Shown: positions 33,093 through 41,487 of the stretch, one piece after another | Layout: each line of letters begins with the position of its first letter | Position numbering within the stretch: the first letter of the stretch is position 1 | DNA from: Streptomyces sp. NBC_01232 | GTDB taxonomy: Bacteria; Actinomycetota; Actinomycetes; Streptomycetales; Streptomycetaceae | NCBI RefSeq assembly: GCF_035989885.1 | Contig: NZ_CP108518.1 | Location: 5,137,001 to 5,201,000 of the forward strand | Length of the DNA: 64,000 nt | Direction of reading: 5' to 3' | Made by a program: the position numbers and the translations under genes | The notes under the pieces: model-generated | Seen by the model: only the letters and a program-made list of their open reading frames with translations | Told to the model about the DNA's origin: nothing | Database searches by the model: none

Positions 33093-34376
33093 TCAGCGCG
33101 CGCCCACGGCCGACACCGGCATCCGGCGCTCCGCGCGCGCGGCGTGCGACCCGTACAGCGTGATCGACACGACGCCGAGCACCGCCAGCAGCGCGATGCC
33201 GACCGTGGCCGCCCAGCCGGCCCCGTGGTAGGCGAGGGCGCCCAGGGTGCCGCCGGCGCTGGAGCCGAGGTAGTACGCCGACTGGTAGAGCGCGGAGGCC
33301 TGCGCCCGGCCCGTCTTCGCCGTCCGGCTCACCGCGGCGGATGCGACCGCGTGCCCCGCGAAGAAGCCCGCGGTGATCAGGACCAGGCCGAGGACGATCG
33401 CCGCCAGGGAGTCGGACAGCGACAGCAGCAGCCCGAGCGCCGTGGTCGTCACGGCCAGGTACAGCGCGCCGCGCCGCCCCGCGCGGGCCACCAGCTTGCC
33501 CGCGGCGGCCGAGGAGACCGTGCCGACCAGGTAGATCAGGAAGATCGACCCGATCACGCCCTGCCCGAGCGAGAACGGCTCGTCCACCAGCCGGTAGCCG
33601 ATCACGGTGTACACCGCGCCGAAGACCGTCATGAACAGCGCGCCGATCCCGTACAGGCGCAGCAGCAGCGGATCGCGCAGGTGACCGGCGACGGTACGGG
33701 CCACCGCGCGCGGGTTCAGCGACGCCGGGCGGAAGAACCGCGCCCGGGGCAGCAGTACCAGGAAGGCCACGGCGCACGCCAGCGACATCAGGGCGACGGC
33801 CAGCAGGCCCGCCCGCCAGCCCCACAGCTGCGCGGCCCAGCCCGTGACGAGCCGGCCGCTCATCCCGCCGATGGAGTTCCCCGCCACGAACAGGCCGATC
33901 GCGGCCACCAGCGCCTTCGGCCTGACCTCCTCCGCCAGGTACGCCATCGCGGAGGCCGGGATCCCGGCGATCGCCGCGCCCTGGACGGCGCGCAGCGCCA
34001 CCAGCCACTCCACGTTCGGCGCGAAGGGCACCAGCAGGCCCACGCCGACGGCGATCACCATCGAGACGGTCATCATCCGTGTGCGGCCGAAGCGTTCGGA
34101 CAGTGCGCTCAGCGGGAGGACGAACAGCGCGAGCGCGCCGGTGGCCGCGGACACCGTCCAGCTGGCCTGCCCCGCGGTCACCCCGAGGCCGGCGGAGATC
34201 GCGGGCAACAGCGCCTGGGTGGAGTAGAGGAGGGCGAACGTCGCGAGTCCGGCGGCGAAGAGCGCGAGGCTCATCCGGCGGTAGCCGGGGCGGCCGGGGG
34301 AGAGGGGCTGCGGTGCGGGGGACGACGGGGTGGAGGCACCCGGGATGACGGGTGCCCCGGTATGAACGGGAGGCAT
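33093..34376 (-). CDS. MFS transporter, YnfM-like
   Basis: 427 residues with about twelve hydrophobic helices. LSALSERFGRTRMMTVSM is motif A; GAAIAGIPASAMAYLAEEV (the P-A-M-A-Y motif) and GNSIGGMSGRLVTGWAAQ are typical of YnfM/arabinose-efflux-type transporters. Divergent from a LysR regulator whose coding region starts about 100 bases away, which suggests regulated efflux by that LysR. Substrate unknown. Confidence 0.9.
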   Translation of the reverse strand: MPPVHTGAPVIPGASTPSSPAPQPLSPGRPGYRRMSLALFAAGLATFALLYSTQALLPAISAGLGVTAGQASWTVSAATGALALFVLPLSALSERFGRTRMMTVSMVIAVGVGLLVPFAPNVEWLVALRAVQGAAIAGIPASAMAYLAEEVRPKALVAAIGLFVAGNSIGGMSGRLVTGWAAQLWGWRAGLLAVALMSLACAVAFLVLLPRARFFRPASLNPRAVARTVAGHLRDPLLLRLYGIGALFMTVFGAVYTVIGYRLVDEPFSLGQGVIGSIFLIYLVGTVSSAAAGKLVARAGRRGALYLAVTTTALGLLLSLSDSLAAIVLGLVLITAGFFAGHAVASAAVSRTAKTGRAQASALYQSAYYLGSSAGGTLGALAYHGAGWAATVGIALLAVLGVVSITLYGSHAARAERRMPVSAVGAR

Positions 34377-34403
34377 GCTTCGAAGGTAGGCCCGTGTTTT
34401 TCA

Positions 34404-34416
34404 TGCGTCCAATGCA
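34404..34416. promoter_or_regulatory. Possible LysR T-N11-A box between MFS and LysR genes
   Basis: TGCGTCCAATGCA shows TGC-N7-GCA dyad symmetry in the T-N11-A form typical of LysR sites, in the divergent intergenic region. A second 13-base dyad, TCG-N7-CGA, follows close by. Short motifs of this kind can occur by chance. Confidence 0.3.
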
Positions 34417-34495
34417 CAGAATCGCGATAATCGATCCACTGCTGCATCAACCCAGTTCAGGGGCGTGGATGTCGATGAACCGTTACGTAGAAGAC

Positions 34496-35416
34496 ATGGC
34501 CGTGACAACATTGCTGGCCCCGCGGCTGGCGTATTTCGTCGCCGTCGCCCGCCACGAGCACGTCACCCGCGCCGCCCACGAGCTGGGCGTCCCGCAGTCC
34601 ACCCTGTCGCGCGCCATGGTCCGGCTCGAACAGGACCTCGGCGTCACGCTGTTCGCCCGCAAGGGCCGTACGGTCGCCCTCACCACGGCGGGCCGTACCT
34701 TCCTCGCCTCCGCCGAGCAGGCCCTCACGGAGATCGACCGCGCCGCCGAATCCGTACAGCAGGATGCCGATCCGACGGCCGGCAAGGTGGCGTTCGGCTT
34801 CCTGCACACCCTGGGCTCCGAGACCGTACCCGGGCTCATCCGCGCCTTCCGCGCCGACCACCCGCGCATCCGGTTCTCCCTCGTCCAGAACTACGGCGAG
34901 GCCATGCTGGAGAAGCTCCGGGCCGGTGAACTCGACCTGTGCCTGACCTCCCCGGTGCCGGACGCCCCCGACCTGGTCGCGCGCCGCCTCGACGAACAGC
35001 GGCTGCGGCTGGTGGTCCCGGACGACCACCGCCTCGCCACCCGCAAGCGCATCCGCCTCGCCGAGGCCGCCGAGGAAACCTTCGTCACCCTGGAGCCCGG
35101 CTACGGCATGCGCCGCATCACCGACGACCTGTGCGCGGAGGCCGGCTTCACCCCGAAGGTCGCCTTCGAGGGCGAGGAGGCCGAGACCCTGCGGGGCCTG
35201 GTCGCCGCCGGCCTCGGCGTGGCCCTCCTGCCGCCCCCGGCCGTGGCCCGACCCGGCGTGGTCGAGCTGACGGTCACCGCCCCGCGCGCCGTCCGCGAGA
35301 TCGGCGTCGCCTGGCTGGACGGGCACCCCGACACCCCGCCGGTGGCGGAGTTCAAGCGCTTCCTGCTCTCCCGCCGCGGCCGCCTGATCCCCGAACTGGA
35401 CCCGTCCACCGTGTGA
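34496..35416 (+). CDS. LysR-family transcriptional regulator
   Basis: 306 residues from ATG 34496; ATG 34469 would add nine. N-terminal winged HTH: RLAYFVAVARHEHVTRAAHE followed by LGVPQSTLSRAMVRLEQDLG and VTLFARKGRTVALTTAGR, then an effector-binding periplasmic-protein-like domain (GELDLCLTSPV, LVAAGLGVALLPPPAVA). Divergently transcribed from the MFS gene at 34376, its likely target. Its 3' end overlaps, antisense, 65 bases of the LuxR-type gene. Confidence 0.93.
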   Translation: MAVTTLLAPRLAYFVAVARHEHVTRAAHELGVPQSTLSRAMVRLEQDLGVTLFARKGRTVALTTAGRTFLASAEQALTEIDRAAESVQQDADPTAGKVAFGFLHTLGSETVPGLIRAFRADHPRIRFSLVQNYGEAMLEKLRAGELDLCLTSPVPDAPDLVARRLDEQRLRLVVPDDHRLATRKRIRLAEAAEETFVTLEPGYGMRRITDDLCAEAGFTPKVAFEGEEAETLRGLVAAGLGVALLPPPAVARPGVVELTVTAPRAVREIGVAWLDGHPDTPPVAEFKRFLLSRRGRLIPELDPSTV

Positions 35417-36488
35417 CCGGACCCCGGCCGTGGGTCTCATGCGGCCGGGGCGACAGTGCGTCCGGGTGGTCCGGCGTGACGGGGGACGGCCCCGCCGAGA
35501 GCAAGTAGCCTGCCTGGAAGCGGGACTTGGCGCCCACCGCGCGCATGATCTCCGCGATGTGGCGCTGGCAGGTGCGCTCCGACATGCCCAGACGGCGCGC
35601 GATCACCTTGTCCTCCAGCCCCTCCGACAGCAGCCGGACGATCGTCTGCCGCAGCTCGTCCGAGATCGACCGGGCCGCCTCCGGGCTCACCGATGTGGGG
35701 AAGGGCTCCGCGCCCAGCCAGGAGCGCTCGAAGGTCGCCGTCATGAAGTGCACGACGCTCGGCTCCCGCACCACCAGCGCCGCCCCGCTGCGGTCCGGCA
35801 CCGCCATCAGGCCCGTGTGGTCGTCGAAGATCAGCATGCGCATCAGCCCGTCGCCCAGGGTCCGCACCTGCGCCCCCAGCGCCGTCACCCGCTCGACGTA
35901 CGCCGCCGTGGGCCGCGAGTAGCGCGCCGTGTGCTGGTAGATCGTCCGCATCCGGACCCCGCGCGACAGCAGCGACTCGTCCCGCCCGATCGACTCCTGC
36001 AGCGTCTCCAGCGGGCGGCCGCCACCGGGCTGCGAGGTCAGCAGCTCCCGCTCGCACGCCGCCACCAGCTCCGCGATCAGGCCACGTACCGCGCCGAGGT
36101 CCGTGACCAGCTCCAGCCGGCCCGGCCCGCTCAGGTCCCGGTGGACGGTCCCCGCCTCGTACTCCGGCACCAGCGTCTCCAGCCGCCCGCGCAGCCGGTC
36201 CATCTCGTCGTGGGTCTCCCGTACGAGCAGGGCCAGCGGGGCCAGGGCCCGGGCGGCCGCCGCCCGGGGTGCCACCGCGCTCCAGCGGTCGGGGCCGCCG
36301 CCCGGGGCCCGCTGGAGCAGGTGCGCGGCGGCCAGCTCGGTGATGGCGGCGGCCGCGCGCACGCCCAGCGCCCCGGTGGCCTCGCAGGCGTCAAAGGCGT
36401 GCCGCTCGACGGCGTACGCGTACAGGCGCCGGGCGGCGGGGCTCAGCTCTCCGGCCGCTCCGCCGGCCCCGGGTTCCTCGTCAGGCAT
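35352..36488 (-). CDS. LuxR-family transcriptional regulator
   Basis: 378 residues from ATG 36488. The N-terminal half begins with an HTH-like segment (AYAVERHAFDACEATGAL ... AAAAITELAAAHLLQR), resembling TrmB-like regulators, then a central TM-free domain. The C-terminal HTH is LRQTIVRLLSEGLEDKVIARRLGMSERTCQRHIAEIM, a standard LuxR motif. Such proteins are common, mostly uncharacterised, in Streptomyces. A tail of about 50 residues past the HTH overlaps the LysR gene, so the true C-terminus is uncertain. Confidence 0.85.
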   Translation of the reverse strand: MPDEEPGAGGAAGELSPAARRLYAYAVERHAFDACEATGALGVRAAAAITELAAAHLLQRAPGGGPDRWSAVAPRAAAARALAPLALLVRETHDEMDRLRGRLETLVPEYEAGTVHRDLSGPGRLELVTDLGAVRGLIAELVAACERELLTSQPGGGRPLETLQESIGRDESLLSRGVRMRTIYQHTARYSRPTAAYVERVTALGAQVRTLGDGLMRMLIFDDHTGLMAVPDRSGAALVVREPSVVHFMTATFERSWLGAEPFPTSVSPEAARSISDELRQTIVRLLSEGLEDKVIARRLGMSERTCQRHIAEIMRAVGAKSRFQAGYLLSAGPSPVTPDHPDALSPRPHETHGRGPVTRWTGPVRGSGGRGGRAGSA

Positions 36489-36781
36489 ATGCCTATGCGT
36501 CCCGGGTTGTGATGGTTTGTAAACCCCTCGTGTTCCCGCAAGGCGGCAAGACGACGCCTGACCGGCCGCCCTCTGCCTATGCCGAAGAGGCACAGTGGCT
36601 GGACGGCGTGAGGGGGAAGCGCGGTGCGGCAGCGGACACCCAGGCGAGAACGGGGGCCCGTGTCCTGCTGAGCCCGCGGCCCGCCGTGGTGGTCGCGCCA
36701 GATCCGTCCGGTGCCATCCGACCGTGAGGGGGCGGAGCGGCGGGTACGGACGGACTGGCGTGATCCCGGAGCAGCGGCCGG
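36489..36781. other. Intergenic region upstream of the LuxR gene
   Basis: About 290 bases between the LuxR gene start and the end of the cupin gene. It must hold the LuxR promoter. No RNA gene, hairpin terminator with a convincing tail or coding frame was recognised. Confidence 0.3.
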
Positions 36782-37153
36782 TCAGCCGGAGGCGGGCTTG
36801 GCGAAGTCGCGGTAGCCGGTCCAGTCCAGTACGACGCACTGCTCGTCGCCCAGGACCCAGGCGTCGTGCCCGGGTGCGATCTGGACGAAGTCGCCGGGAC
36901 CGAGGTCGGCGCTGTCCCCGTCGTCCATGACCACCTTCATCCGGCCGCTCACCACGTACCCGGTGTGGGCGGACTCGCAGCTGTCCGTGCCGGCCAGCGG
37001 CTTGATGTGCAGCGACCAGCGCCAGCCCGGCTCGAAGACCGCGCGTCCCACCGCCCCGCTGTCGGTGTTGAACACGTCCAGCCTGCCGGTACCGGCCTCG
37101 AAGGGCCGCGTCTCGTCAGGCTTGTCGAAGTTCCTGTGAACCAATCCGCCCAT
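36782..37153 (-). CDS. Cupin-domain protein
   Basis: 123 residues. A single small beta-barrel cupin: WRWSLHIKPLAGTDSCESAH then TGYVVSGRMKVVMDDGDSADLGPGDFVQIAPGHDAWVLGD. The metal-ligand pattern H...H (HIK and SAH) with PGH is present. Such proteins bind small ligands or metal; no reaction can be named. ATG 37153 chosen. Followed downstream by the LuxR gene on the same strand. Confidence 0.8.
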   Translation of the reverse strand: MGGLVHRNFDKPDETRPFEAGTGRLDVFNTDSGAVGRAVFEPGWRWSLHIKPLAGTDSCESAHTGYVVSGRMKVVMDDGDSADLGPGDFVQIAPGHDAWVLGDEQCVVLDWTGYRDFAKPASG

Positions 37154-37224
37154 GACCGGTCGCCTCCGGGAGAGGAACGACACCCCGAGTCCACTCCCCA
37201 CGGTACGCGCGTCCCGCTGCGGGC

Positions 37225-37956
37225 TCACCTCCTCAGGGACCTTCCGAAGCCCGAGGCCAGCGGCATCCGCAGGCCCAGCGGCGGAGGCGCGGCCAGGGCA
37301 TCCGTCACCGGCCGCGAATACCGCCCCGAGAACACCGCGCCCAGGACGAAGTCCACGGCCAGCGCCACCACTTCCGGCTGGTGCTCGCGCAGCCCGTGCC
37401 CGTCCGAATGCACCTCGAACCGGCACGTCGAGCGGTTCGCCTTCTTCGCCCTCGCCGCCAGCAGGAAGGAGCTCTCCGGGTCGCTGCGCGCGTCGTTGGT
37501 GCCGTGGACGATCAACACCTGCCGCCCCGACAGCTGTTTCACCGGTTCCGGGGGGTCCGTACGGCCCTGTGTCCCTAAGCAAGGGGCGATCGCCACCACC
37601 GAGTTGACCGCCCCGTGCCCCGCCGCCCGGAGCACGGCCAGCCCTCCCGCGTCATAGCCGGCCAGGCACACCGGCACGTCCCCGTACCGTCGCACCACCT
37701 CGTCCGCCGCCCACCGCGCCTGCTCCTCCCGCGAGGAATCCCCGCCGTGCACGACCGTGTGCGTGACCAGCCCCTCCGCCCCGCCCGCCCGGGCCAGCGC
37801 CCGCGCGAGCGGACGCATGGGACCGGGGGAGAACCTGGATGCCCCGGGAAGCAGGAGCACCACCCCGTTGACCGAATCTGCCGTCGAACCCGAGCCGATC
37901 GCGCCGGCCGCCCGCCCCAGACGGGCCCCGCGCGCCGGCGGCGCATGCTGTGCCAT
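37225..37956 (-). CDS. Alpha/beta-hydrolase-fold protein with Asp at the nucleophile position
   Basis: 243 residues. The nucleophile elbow reads LAGYDAGGLAVL at about residue 98, with Asp (D102) where Ser or Cys is normal. IVHGTNDARSDPESS is the acid-containing strand and HSDGHGLREHQPE (His) the third catalytic region, as in dienelactone-hydrolase-like proteins. It lacks a signal peptide; cytosolic. With Asp as nucleophile it could act like a haloalkane dehalogenase or epoxide hydrolase, or be inactive. Divergent from add. Function open. Confidence 0.75.
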   Translation of the reverse strand: MAQHAPPARGARLGRAAGAIGSGSTADSVNGVVLLLPGASRFSPGPMRPLARALARAGGAEGLVTHTVVHGGDSSREEQARWAADEVVRRYGDVPVCLAGYDAGGLAVLRAAGHGAVNSVVAIAPCLGTQGRTDPPEPVKQLSGRQVLIVHGTNDARSDPESSFLLAARAKKANRSTCRFEVHSDGHGLREHQPEVVALAVDFVLGAVFSGRYSRPVTDALAAPPPLGLRMPLASGFGRSLRR

Positions 37957-38042
37957 GGCGGAACAGTCTCAGACCTTCAGGTGTACGCCATCCGTCCGCA
38001 CGGTCTCTGTTACATATCGACGCCTGCCGTCGACACCCCGCT

Positions 38043-38054
38043 CTACGCGCGTAG
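38043..38054. promoter_or_regulatory. Nucleoside-regulon operator 4 (add)
   Basis: Perfect palindrome CTACGCGCGTAG, 16 bases before the add ATG. A -10-like TAGAGT at 38059-38064 lies six bases before the ATG, so the mRNA may be leaderless and the operator would overlap the promoter core. Confidence 0.75.
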
Positions 38055-38070
38055 GAGCTAGAGTGCGCAG

Positions 38071-39219
38071 ATGACGAGCGAGACCCCCAACCTGCCGACC
38101 GCGGACCAGATCCGTCGTTCCCCGAAGGTGCTGCTGCACGATCACCTCGACGGTGGACTGCGCCCCGGGACCATCATCGAGCTGGCCCGCGAGGTCGGCT
38201 ATGAGAACCTCCCCGAGACCGACGCCGACAAGCTCGGCATCTGGTTCCGCGAGGCCGCCGACTCCGGCTCCCTGCCGCGCTACCTCGAGACCTTCGCGCA
38301 CACCTGCGCGGTCATGCAGACGAAGGCCGCCCTCTTCCGGGTCGCCGCCGAGTGCGCCGAGGACCTGGCCGAGGACGGCGTCGTGTACGCCGAGATCCGC
38401 TACGCGCCCGAGCAGCACCTGGAAGCCGGCCTCACCCTCGAAGAGGTCGTCGAGGCCGTGAACGACGGCTTCCGCGAGGGCGAGCGCCGCGCGAAGGCCA
38501 ATGGCCACCGCATCCGCGTCGGCGCCCTGCTGACCGCGATGCGCCACGCCGCCCGCGCGCTGGAGATCGCCGAGCTGGCGAACCGCTACCGCGACAACGG
38601 CGTGGTCGGCTTCGACATCGCCGGTGCCGAGGCCGGGTTCCCTCCCACCCGTCACCTCGACGCCTTCGAGTACCTCAAGCGCGAGAACAACCACTTCACC
38701 ATCCACGCGGGCGAGGCCTTCGGTCTGCCGTCGATCTGGCAGGCCCTGCAGTGGTGCGGCGCCGACCGCCTCGGCCACGGCGTGAAGATCATCGATGACA
38801 TCGAGGTCGCCGAGGACGGTTCCGTGACCCTGGGCCGCCTGGCCTCGTACGTCCGGGACAAGCGCATCCCCCTGGAGATGTGCCCGACCTCGAACCTGCA
38901 GACCGCCGCGGCGGCCTCGTACGCCGAGCACCCGATCGGTCTGCTGCGCAAGCTGCACTTCAGGCTCACGGTCAACACGGACAACCGCCTGATGAGCGGC
39001 ACCAGCATGAGCCGCGAGTTCGAGCACCTGGTCGACACCTTCGGCTACACCCTCGATGACATGCAGTGGTTCACCGTCAATGCGATGAAGTCCGCGTTCA
39101 TTCCTTTCGATGAACGACTGGCCATGATCAATGAAGTGATCAAGCCCGGTTACGCGGAGCTGAAGTCGGAGTGGCTGTTCCGGCAGACCGCTTCGACCAG
39201 CGGTTCTGTCTCGGCCTAG
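38071..39219 (+). CDS. add: Adenosine deaminase
   Basis: 382 residues. Deaminates adenosine/deoxyadenosine to inosine. Metal and catalytic motifs: [44 protein letters not shown], and NTDN near the C-terminus. It supplies inosine to the PNP at 54559. ATG 38071 has no SD; a -10 just upstream suggests leaderless translation. Operator CTACGCGCGTAG overlaps its promoter; a terminator follows at 39241-39270. Confidence 0.96.
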   Translation: MTSETPNLPTADQIRRSPKVLLHDHLDGGLRPGTIIELAREVGYENLPETDADKLGIWFREAADSGSLPRYLETFAHTCAVMQTKAALFRVAAECAEDLAEDGVVYAEIRYAPEQHLEAGLTLEEVVEAVNDGFREGERRAKANGHRIRVGALLTAMRHAARALEIAELANRYRDNGVVGFDIAGAEAGFPPTRHLDAFEYLKRENNHFTIHAGEAFGLPSIWQALQWCGADRLGHGVKIIDDIEVAEDGSVTLGRLASYVRDKRIPLEMCPTSNLQTAAAASYAEHPIGLLRKLHFRLTVNTDNRLMSGTSMSREFEHLVDTFGYTLDDMQWFTVNAMKSAFIPFDERLAMINEVIKPGYAELKSEWLFRQTASTSGSVSA

Positions 39220-39240
39220 GCCACGGCGTGACGTAACGGA

Positions 39241-39270
39241 AGCGCCCGGGAAGGAGAATTCCCGGGCGCT
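39241..39270 (+). terminator. Terminator after add
   Basis: AGCGCCCGGGAA at 39241-39252 and TTCCCGGGCGCT at 39259-39270 make a perfect 12-bp stem followed by TTCT and AT-rich sequence. Confidence 0.85.
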
Positions 39271-39358
39271 TTCTCGTATTTAAGGATGTTTGCGGGCGGG
39301 GGTTTGAAGTGACTAGTTTGCGGAGCCGCTCATTTCCCCGTAGCAAGGACAACTTTTC

Positions 39359-39616
39359 ATGAAGAAGTCAGCTGCCAAGACCCTCGGTACCGCCGTTCTC
39401 GGTGTCGCCTTCGCCGCGGTTGCCGCCGGTACCGCCTCCGCCGCCGCCCCGGCGATCGGCCTGAACGACGCGCTGGGCACCGCCACCGGCGCGCTCCAGG
39501 GCGTCACCAGCCAGCAGCACGTGAGCCCCGAAGGACAGCAGTCGAGCGACCCCACCTCTCAGGTCACCGGAGCCCTGACCCCGCTGACCGGCGCTCTGAA
39601 CGGCCTCGGCACCTGA
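39359..39616 (+). CDS. Small secreted protein
   Basis: 85 residues. A clear Sec signal peptide (MKKSAAKTLGTAVLGVAFAA ... ASA-AAPAIG) leaves a mature chain of about 55 residues rich in Gly, Ala, Thr and Leu, with no Cys. ATG 39359 is preceded by an AAGGA-like SD (GCAAGGAC). Function unknown. A similar-looking small secreted protein is at 47728. Confidence 0.75.
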   Translation: MKKSAAKTLGTAVLGVAFAAVAAGTASAAAPAIGLNDALGTATGALQGVTSQQHVSPEGQQSSDPTSQVTGALTPLTGALNGLGT

Positions 39617-39732
39617 TACGTGCCGTTGTGACGCGTACACGTGTGCGGTGGGCGGATGCCCCTTCGAGCGGGTATGTGTCCCGCCGCACCGTGTGCCACG
39701 ATCGCCACCAACTGCCCGCCGACGTCTTGGGT

Positions 39733-40515
39733 ATGAGGTTCACGGTCATGCGCATGAAGCCACGAGCGACGATGGTCGCGCTGGTCCCCGCCCTGCTGTT
39801 CGCAGCGGTGGGTTGCAGCAGTACGAACACCCCGGCGACGGGCAAGGCCCCCGATCCGAAGGGCTCCGCGGGCAGCTCCTCCGCCGCGCCCGGAGCCCCG
39901 GCGCCGTCCACCGCAGCGACCGGATCGGCCGCGCCGAAGACCGGTGGCAGCAGGCTTGAGCGGTCCGCGCTGGCACAGGGCGACCTCGCCGGATACCAGA
40001 TCTCCGCCCAGGGCAAGAACCCCAACGCCCCTGACGGTCAGCCACAGGCCGACAAGAAGGCCTGCCAGCCGCTCGCCGACGCCATGGGCGACGCACCGGA
40101 CCCGTCCGCCCGCGAGACCGTCAGCCGCGGCATCGGCTCCCAGAAGCAGATCGGGCTCGCCGTCTCCGCCTCCGTCAGCACCTACGCGGAGAGCGACGCC
40201 AAGGCGTTGATCGCCCGGCTCAAGGCCGCCGTCGCCGCCTGCGGTTCGGGGTTCTCCGCCAAGATCGATAAGCAGACCGGCAGCTACCGCGAGGTGCGGG
40301 CCGCCGCCTACCGCACCAGCGGCGACGAGACCGTCAGCTGGACCATGACCGCGGCTGCAGAGGGCGTCTCGGCGCAGGTCCACCTGGTCGTCGTACGCAA
40401 GGGCGACACCGTCGTACGGCTGACGGCCCTCAATGTGGCCGCGGCCCAGCAGAAGGCGCAGGTGCCGCAGGAAGTGGCGGACAAGTCGCTGGAGAAGGTC
40501 CAGAAGGCCGGCTGA
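39733..40515 (+). CDS. Lipoprotein, unknown function
   Basis: 260 residues from ATG 39733; ATG 39748 and 39754 are alternatives. The signal peptide ends FAAVGC (lipobox, Cys about 28). A Ser/Ala/Pro-rich linker precedes a globular domain (SRLERSALAQGDLAGYQIS to the C-terminus) with one Cys pair. Surface-located, attached to the membrane. No family recognised. Convergent with the PspC-domain gene, which lies 57 bases downstream. Confidence 0.8.
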   Translation: MRFTVMRMKPRATMVALVPALLFAAVGCSSTNTPATGKAPDPKGSAGSSSAAPGAPAPSTAATGSAAPKTGGSRLERSALAQGDLAGYQISAQGKNPNAPDGQPQADKKACQPLADAMGDAPDPSARETVSRGIGSQKQIGLAVSASVSTYAESDAKALIARLKAAVAACGSGFSAKIDKQTGSYREVRAAAYRTSGDETVSWTMTAAAEGVSAQVHLVVVRKGDTVVRLTALNVAAAQQKAQVPQEVADKSLEKVQKAG

Positions 40516-40548
40516 CCGGGGCGGCCCGCCGCCGGGCGGACACGGGCG

Positions 40549-40566
40549 GCCGGCCGGACGGCCGGC
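40549..40566. terminator. Short GC hairpin between convergent genes
   Basis: GCCGGCC/GGCCGGC with loop GGAC, between the lipoprotein and PspC genes. Weak by itself. Confidence 0.45.
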
Positions 40567-40572
40567 ACCGGT

Positions 40573-40773
40573 CTACCAGGCGGCGGAGGCGGACTTCTCG
40601 TTCGGCAGCAGCACCCACAGTGCGATGTAGACCAGGAACTGCGGTCCGGGCAGCAGGCACGAGACCACGAATATGGCGCGCATCGCGTTCGCGGAAATTC
40701 CGAAACGCCGTGCCAGGCCGGTGCAGACTCCGCCGATCCAGCGGCCGTCACGGGGGCGGACCAGGGCGCTCAT
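40573..40773 (-). CDS. PspC-domain membrane protein
   Basis: 66 residues. The PspC domain is visible: RPRDGRWIGGVCTGLARRFG (the R-x-x-G-G-V-x-G-L-A signature) then a transmembrane segment (LPGPQFLVYIALWVLLP). Small stress-associated inner-membrane proteins of this type are widespread in actinobacteria. ATG 40773; the frame is open to 41085 over the VanZ region but not coding. The gene lies 38 bases after VanZ on the same strand. Confidence 0.85.
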   Translation of the reverse strand: MSALVRPRDGRWIGGVCTGLARRFGISANAMRAIFVVSCLLPGPQFLVYIALWVLLPNEKSASAAW

Positions 40774-40811
40774 GAGGTTCTCCTTCGTCGGGATCGCTTT
40801 CTTGCGATGCC

Positions 40812-41390
40812 TCAATACTCCCGCTGGACCGCCGACAGAACGTCGGTCCAGCGGCCGAGCCCGACCCTGGAAATCTTCGGGGTATCCCCCTGATAAACGG
40901 TGTGTGAGCGCCTCAGCCGGGCCCGCAGCGCCGGTACGACGGCCACGTGCGCGAGCACCACACCCAGGGTGTTCAGCAGCACCGAGTCCACGTCGACGAC
41001 CTGGCCCGGGACGGCGGTCTGGAGCATTTCGATGCACACCGAGACCAGCGCGCCCGCGGCGGCCGTCCGGGCCAGGGAGGACCACGCCGACAGAGCCGAC
41101 GGCGCCAGCCGTCCGCTGATCAGCGGCACCAGCACCCCGAGCGGGGCCAGCAGCGCGAGCCCCCCGCCGATCCGCCGGGCGGCCTCCAGGGGCCCGAGGG
41201 CGAGATGCGCGCTGATCCCCTCCAGCGGGCTGAGATTGGCCGCCGCGGCCCAGGGAACGTCCAGCGGCCGCAGGGTCAGCCAGCCGACGGCCACGAAATG
41301 GGCGGCGAGCAGGACCCCGGCCAGGAGGCGGAGACGGAGGTGGATCGCGGTGGCGGTGGCGGCGCTTTCGCCGGCCTCATGACGCTGCAC
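40812..41390 (-). CDS. VanZ-family membrane protein
   Basis: 192 residues, about four transmembrane segments. LLAGVLLAAHFVAVGWLTLRP and the acidic/His loop, then VCIEMLQTAVPGQVVDVDSVLLNTLGVVLAHV, match VanZ-like proteins (E-x-x-Q ... R/D-x-x-D-x-x-x-N-x-x-G motif). VanZ gives teicoplanin resistance in enterococci; in Streptomyces the family is common and role unclear. Precedes PspC on the same strand. Confidence 0.88.
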   Translation of the reverse strand: MQRHEAGESAATATAIHLRLRLLAGVLLAAHFVAVGWLTLRPLDVPWAAAANLSPLEGISAHLALGPLEAARRIGGGLALLAPLGVLVPLISGRLAPSALSAWSSLARTAAAGALVSVCIEMLQTAVPGQVVDVDSVLLNTLGVVLAHVAVVPALRARLRRSHTVYQGDTPKISRVGLGRWTDVLSAVQREY

Positions 41391-41487
41391 ACCTGCGAGG
41401 ACGCAGCATCCGGCAGCCCCGGTTCCGGCCCGGGGAGGCGTGTGGCGGGGAGCACGCGAACGGGGACGAGACGGGCGTCCCGGGCGG

